From: Prunus persica
Taxonomy: Eukaryota; Streptophyta; Magnoliopsida; Rosales; Rosaceae
NCBI RefSeq assembly: GCF_000346465.2
Contig: NC_034011.1
Coordinates: 16,471,213-16,535,212, forward strand
Direction of reading: 5' to 3'
Length of the DNA stretch: 64,000 bases
Part shown: positions 59,060-64,000 of the stretch, in pieces
Layout: the number at the start of each line of letters is the position of its first letter
Numbering within the stretch: position 1 is the first letter of the stretch
Translations under genes and position numbers: made by a program
Notes under the pieces: generated by a model
Database searches by the model: none
Told to the model about the DNA's origin: nothing
What the model saw: only the letters and a program-made list of their open reading frames with translations

Positions 59060-61560
59060 CCAAAGATAATTTTCCTAATTAAATAGGAATTAATTAGGGT
59101 AATTAGTTTGACCTAAGTAATATTCCTTTTTTAAGTGTCGTATTCTTATTGACCGGTTAAATATATGCTCTTACAAATGCCCCCAGCCTCTGCATGACGC
59201 TTGTGAGACATGAAGGAGATGAGAAATATTTACTGGGTTCTCCAACTGCATTTGGGCTTTCTTCTTTGAGTTGGGCTCCTTTTGTGAGTTGGGCTCATAA
59301 TTGGAGTAGGCTTTTGACTTCTTCTTAGAGTAGTGGGAATAGACTTGTGATTCCTCTGCAAACTTGTCATCCTCTACTTTTTAACTAGTGAGAGAGATCT
59401 TGAAGAAGTGTACTTCTTGTTGAGGAGAGGAATCGACGTGCACACCAAGGCAGGTCGAATTTATTTAATTTTCTTTTTTTTTCTTTGGGGTGAGGATGAA
59501 CTGGATGGGCCTGCTAGTTGTCATCGCGATCGACGCTAGTAGTGGTGCCGCGGTGTCTATCGTGGCTGTTGCTGCAACAATTGTAGTGAATTTCTCTTCT
59601 GCTTTTTTCTTCACTTCCGGAGAGGACTAGCACAGTGGGCCCGACTGGTTGCCACTGTGATGCAGGAGCTGGAGTGATGAGAGCTTCGGATGGCTGCGAC
59701 AACAACTTCTTTTTCCCAGGGTATGCATTGCAGGCCTGGCTGTTAGACCCACCCTTTACTGCGGTTCAGCAGCTAGGCTATGTTGTGTTTTCTACTGCAG
59801 GTGCTAGTGGAAGTCTCCGAGCAGCAACTGCGGCCGCAGTGGTTGCCGAATGTGGCTATTGACAGTTTTTTTTTTTTAAGCCGAGTTTCTCTGTGACCTG
59901 CTAGACTGGTTGCAGTTTGACTCTGGCTGAGGTGTTATGTCGGCGGGTCGGGCCACATGGCCTTCTCGTTATATGACTTACAATTTTCTTCCCTTTTTAC
60001 AGCTATTCATTGACTATGTCGTCTAATGACGATAGTCGATCATCGAGTTTACAAGTGCGTTTGTGCCTGAGGAGTGTTTCCAAGGTTCACAAGAAAAGAT
60101 TCGTGGCTAATCAACATCACGTTACTTCTGAAGCTCACTTCCAGAAACGGTGTCCCACTTATGCTTCTGCCATACCTAATGACATGCATGTTAAGCTGGC
60201 AATGTCTTCGACTAACGATGCGCCTTGTGTAGATTCAAATGATCCGGATACTAGAATTTTCACATTCTGACCTTTCTACGTCTCTTTGGGCTTCACATTC
60301 CTGTTATCAAAGTTCTTTAGGAAGGAGTTATGCGCCATGCCATGGAGTATGCCCTAAGCCAATGTACTTCGAACGTCTACAGGGCGATCATGTGTTTTGT
60401 GATTCTGAGCCGATTCATGATGCAAGGCCAAGTTGGTTGACAGTCTCAGCCAAGGAGATCATGTGTGGCATGCTGATGTGTTGGAGGTCAGCAGATGGTG
60501 GGAAGGCGAGGTCGACGATGGTCCACTTGTTCCCCTCACTTACTGTGATGGTACGTTATACTTCTATTGATTTGCTTCAATTTTGTCTAAATTCTTTGAT
60601 GTGTGACTAACTGACTTCTATCTTCTGCTTGTAGAAAATGACATAAACAAGAAACTGGATCTTGGGTTGGACATGGCTAAGGTCCGTCAGGCCCTAAATA
60701 TCCTTGCGAGGTTTCGTGAATGATGTTGGCTGTTGAGTGAGTATCCAGAGAAAACTGATGGTCTGTCCCTTGCCAAGGATGTTGGAGATGGAAGCAGTAT
60801 AGCCCAAACTCAGATAATCTGCCTACCGAACAAGAGGAGTCCTTGACCAAACCCCGCTCAAAGAGAAAGGCCGACGCTAAGTCGTCCAAAGATGAAGCTT
60901 CAACTTTGCGAGCAAGGGATGTGTCTTTGCTAAGGAATAAGCTTAAACTTCCTTCTATTGTGATCAAGTCTTCTTCAAAAGAGGTTTCATCTGTTGGGAA
61001 GACTCAAGTAGGATCTGCTCCTTCGTAGTCTGAGAGGGTGAAGCATCTCGTCGTAGAGGATAACTAGAAGATTGGAGGCATGCGGAATTTCCATGATATT
61101 CTGCTTAAGTCTCCTACTAACCTGCTAAAAGATTACAATCTGCCCTGCAAAGAAGCCCATTCCCGAGCTGGTTCGCTTGCAGAGAATCAAAAAGTTGCTG
61201 ACATTCCTCTCCAAAGTTTGAGTCGTCTAGACCAGTCAAGGGATGAGGATTGAACTAGGAGGACTGCTCATCTACCTAACCATCATGATTCATCAACTGA
61301 GGAGTTCAAAGAGTCATCTACTTGGACGAAGGGTTCTTCGAAAATGCGATAGCTGGTCAAAAGTTTGACAGGTTCAACTTCGTAAGGGATGCATGTGTGC
61401 CTGATCTTGCTCTTAAGACGGAAGTAGGCCTATTTGCGACCAGGCAGGGTAGAGCAGAAGAGTTGAGTTCACTATCTTTTTTAGCATGGGAACTCTTCAG
61501 CACAAACATGCTCTCCTTTATTTCAGACATCCTCATTTCATGACGGCTCTACTCCGCTGA
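59060..61560 (+). repeat. Left arm of a large inverted repeat: unidentified mobile-type element, copy 1
   Basis: A copy, in plus orientation, of a repeat whose second copy lies at 61590-64000 in the opposite sense. It starts near TTTCCTAATTAAATAGG and includes TTGACCGGTTAAATATATG and ACAAATGCCCCCAGC. A coding-like region then follows: HVWHADVLEVSRWWEGEVDD at about 60455-60515, an apparent intron (GTACGT at 60551 to TGTAG at 60634), then NDINKKLDLGLDMAKVRQALN (about 60640-60700). Many stops occur. The protein resembles, to my eye, plant 'putative gypsy-type transposon' gag-like proteins, but I cannot confirm a family. No LTR, transposase or reverse transcriptase was found. Confidence 0.7.
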
Positions 61561-61589
61561 GACCTTGCCATTTAGATCAATATTCTTCT

Positions 61590-64000
61590 TCTCCAAATCA
61601 CTGAGTTGAGTAAAAGAGTGGGCAACAACAGACGAGTTCTGAATGGCCTAAATAGGAAAAATACTCATTTTTTAAGCAAGGTGAAAACCGCTTCCTTTTA
61701 CTTCTCCAAGGAAAGATTGAGAAAGTGCCAAGATCACTAGCTTGATATATATGATCAACAATCTTGACGCAAGCAGATGGGCTTGATAGAAAGTTCGTCT
61801 TGAGCATATCAGACACATATATATCCCTTGCGGAGTTGGACTTGTCAACCATGGGCCCATGTATTCGCATTTCCAAAGAACCCTTCGCTAGAGTAGATGA
61901 CTCTTTGACCTTCTTAGCTGCCGTCATTCTCACCTCTAAAGGAGTCAACGATGCTGAACCAACTCCATGTTTGACTGCTTGCGGCTCAGCAAATGAATTG
62001 CGATGCTTAGGTGGATGAGCACTCCTCTCAATTCGATCTTTATCCTTTGACTGGTGCAGATGACTCAAACTTCAGGGAGGAATGTCAGTAACTCTTTATT
62101 TCTCGGCATGCAAATTCGATCGAGGACAGACTTCTATGCAAGGTAGATTGCAGTCTTTGAGCTGGTCAGTGGGAGACTTGAGTAGATTGTCCCGAACATT
62201 CCGCATGCTGCCAATCTTCTTGTTGTCCTTGCCGACAAGATGCTTGACCCTGGAAAACAACAAAGGAGCAACTCCCACTTGAGTCTTTTTAGCAGATGAG
62301 ACCCCTTTCGAAGAAGACTTGATCATTGCAGAAGAAAGTTTCGTCTTCCTTAGCGAAGACACATCCCTTGCCCGTGAAGTTGCAGCTTCATCTTCGAAGG
62401 ACTTAGCCTCGGCTTTCCATTTTGAAGGGGTTCGGTCGAGGACTCCTCCTATTCGGCAGGCAGATCATCCGAGTCTGGGCCATACTGCTTCCATATCTCA
62501 ATATTCTAGGCAAGAGGCAGACCACCAGCTTTCTTTCGATACTCGCTTAATAGCTAGTGCCATTTGAGAAACCTCACAGGGATGTTCAGGGCCTATCGAA
62601 CCTTAGACATGTTCGGCTCGAGATCCAGTTTCTTGCTTATATCATTCTCTACAAGTAGAAGACATAAGTTAATTTGGACAAAATTGGACAAAATTGAAGC
62701 AGATTAGTAAAAGTATAATGTACTCATAATAAGTGAGGGAAGCAAATGGACCATCGCCGACCTCGCCTTCCCACCGTCCGCTGACCTCCAACACGTCAGC
62801 ATGCCATACATGATCTACTTGGCTAAGACTATCAAACAACTTGGTGTTGCATACATGAACCTGAGCATACTTTTCATAGCGCCTCACTTCGAAGAAGTAA
62901 AAGAACTCCTGCACCGTCAGATCCAGCTTGAAGAAATGGCTAAGGAGAAAAAGAAGGGACTGAATATGAAAATTCTGGCATCCGGATCATTCAAATCCAC
63001 ACAAAGCGCATCGTCAGTCGAAGACACCACCAACTTAACATGCACGTCATCAGGTATGGCAGAAGCATAGGTGGCATGCCACTTTTGAAAGTGAGCTTTC
63101 TACGTAATGCGATGCAGATTAGCACGAATCTCTTCTTGTGCACTTTGGAACCACCCCACAGATAATAGAGTCACTTGAGAACTTGGTGACCAGCTACCCT
63201 CGCCGGAGCACATGAGCTGAGCCATAACTTGCGTAGCAAGTCATAGTGCAGTCTTTAAAAAGAACAAAAAAGAACAGCCGTGACCGTAGCAACCACCCAA
63301 CCACTGCCACCAGCGCATGCGGCTGGGATTACGAAACTACCCAGGTGTTGAACCGCTAGGCCCAGATAGTCCTCGCCAGTGACGACTCCAGCCACCGCAT
63401 CACGACGACAACCAGCCGGGCCTACCCAACTGGTCCTCATCAGGAGTGAAGAAAAAAATAAGGGAAATTTGCGGCAGTAGCCGCAATAGCCACATTAATG
63501 CCACCACAGCCAGCAACGTCGGTCACAACCACAACCAGCTAGTACTCGCCGTGAATAAAAAAAAATATTTGACCTACCTTGGTGTGCACGACGACTCCTC
63601 TCCTCGACAAGCAGTACACTCCATCAAAATCTCCCTCAAAAGTTAGAAAGTAGAGGATGACAAGTTTGCAATTTGAAGATGAGTGAAGATAAGCTTTGTA
63701 TTTATAAAGGTTGGGCATCTTAGATCAAGGAGGAATCACAAGCCTATTCCCATTGCAAGCCTAACTCCAAGAAGAAGTCAAAAGTGTACTCCAATTAGGA
63801 GCCCAACTCAAAGATAAAATTCCAGATGTAGTTGAAGAACCTGATAAATATTTCTCATCTCCTCCATGCTTCACAAGCGCCATACAAAAGCTGGGGGGCA
63901 TTTGCAGGAACATATATTTCACCGGTCAATAAGAAGACGACACGTGAAAAAGGAATATTCCTTGGATCAAACTAATTAATTAGGGAAATTATCATTGATT
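61590..64000 (-). repeat. Right arm of the inverted repeat: copy 2, cut by the window end
   Basis: Read on the minus strand it repeats the order of copy 1: TTGACCGGTGAAATATATG (63912-63930), GCAAATGCCCCCAGC, TATGCTTCTGCCATACCTGA, EFFYFFEVRRYEKYAQVHV and HVWHADVLEVSGRWEGEVGD (62669-62914). Then come a segment rich in Lys/Ser (62096-62362) and a Lys-rich frame of 156 codons (61598-62068) beginning MSHLHQSKDKDRIERS. Compared with copy 1 it lacks a block of about 130 bp before EFFYFFEV but keeps some frames longer. By eye the two copies agree at perhaps three quarters of positions. Function unknown. Confidence 0.7.

Noticed and set aside
60010..60610. A functional gene in the left inverted-repeat copy
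   Set aside because: Frames are short and broken by several stops; the second copy shows the same decay in different places.
1..64000. CRISPR array, operons, ribosome-binding sites
   Set aside because: The DNA is plant nuclear. Tandem repeats seen are microsatellites or transposon repeats without spacer structure.

Overview
The window is AT-rich plant nuclear DNA: many short exons with GT..AG introns, long AT-rich introns, and abundant degenerate retrotransposons and MITE-like elements. The proteins are of flowering-plant type and the repeat families (Cassandra, short hAT/Harbinger-like elements, copia relatives) suit a eudicot, perhaps Rosaceae. The genus is a guess from pattern memory and was not tested.

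Two genes look intact. On the minus strand, 1590-21601 holds a complete THO2 (THO/TREX mRNA-export complex subunit 2) gene of 32 exons. The inferred exons sum to 5,625 nt, an open frame of 1,874 codons plus stop. On the plus strand, 47751-53518 holds a complete seven-exon S-adenosylmethionine-dependent methyltransferase of the EFM4/METTL10 type (331 aa), the family that methylates a lysine of eEF1A.

The rest is mostly mobile DNA and broken genes. 1-460: copia gag scrap. THO2 intron 19: LINE tail with an internal 242-bp duplication. 22298-24887: two hAT-like MITEs with 8-bp target duplications, the second carrying a tRNA-Ser-like stretch. 27391-29755: a complete short LTR element with gag remnants only (TR-GAG type). 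30631-31803: an auxin response factor pseudogene. 32684-35410: a decayed Ty3/gypsy gag-protease-RT fragment. 35462-37530: a Myb/SANT-like pseudogene split by a TIR element. 39251-44039: a young, almost intact Ty1/copia element, with a 5S-rRNA-bearing Cassandra TRIM only 61 bp away (44101-44723). 45444-47048: a TIR element carrying a small Helitron. A related TIR element (51914-53188), packed with AT microsatellite, sits in the last intron of the methyltransferase gene. 56921-57871: a Harbinger-type MITE. 58339-58634: an F-box pseudogene. 59060-64000: two diverged copies of an unidentified repeat in opposite orientation, forming an inverted repeat of about 4.9 kb that runs off the window.

The two intact genes are convergent in the wide sense (THO2 leftward, methyltransferase rightward) and are separated by about 26 kb of transposon-rich DNA. 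I see no operon-like or cluster logic, CRISPR array, functional tRNA or functional rRNA gene. I did not find a convincing new biological system. The most unusual structures are the large inverted repeat, the gag-only LTR element, and the copia element whose gag and pol frames are separated by one stop codon.
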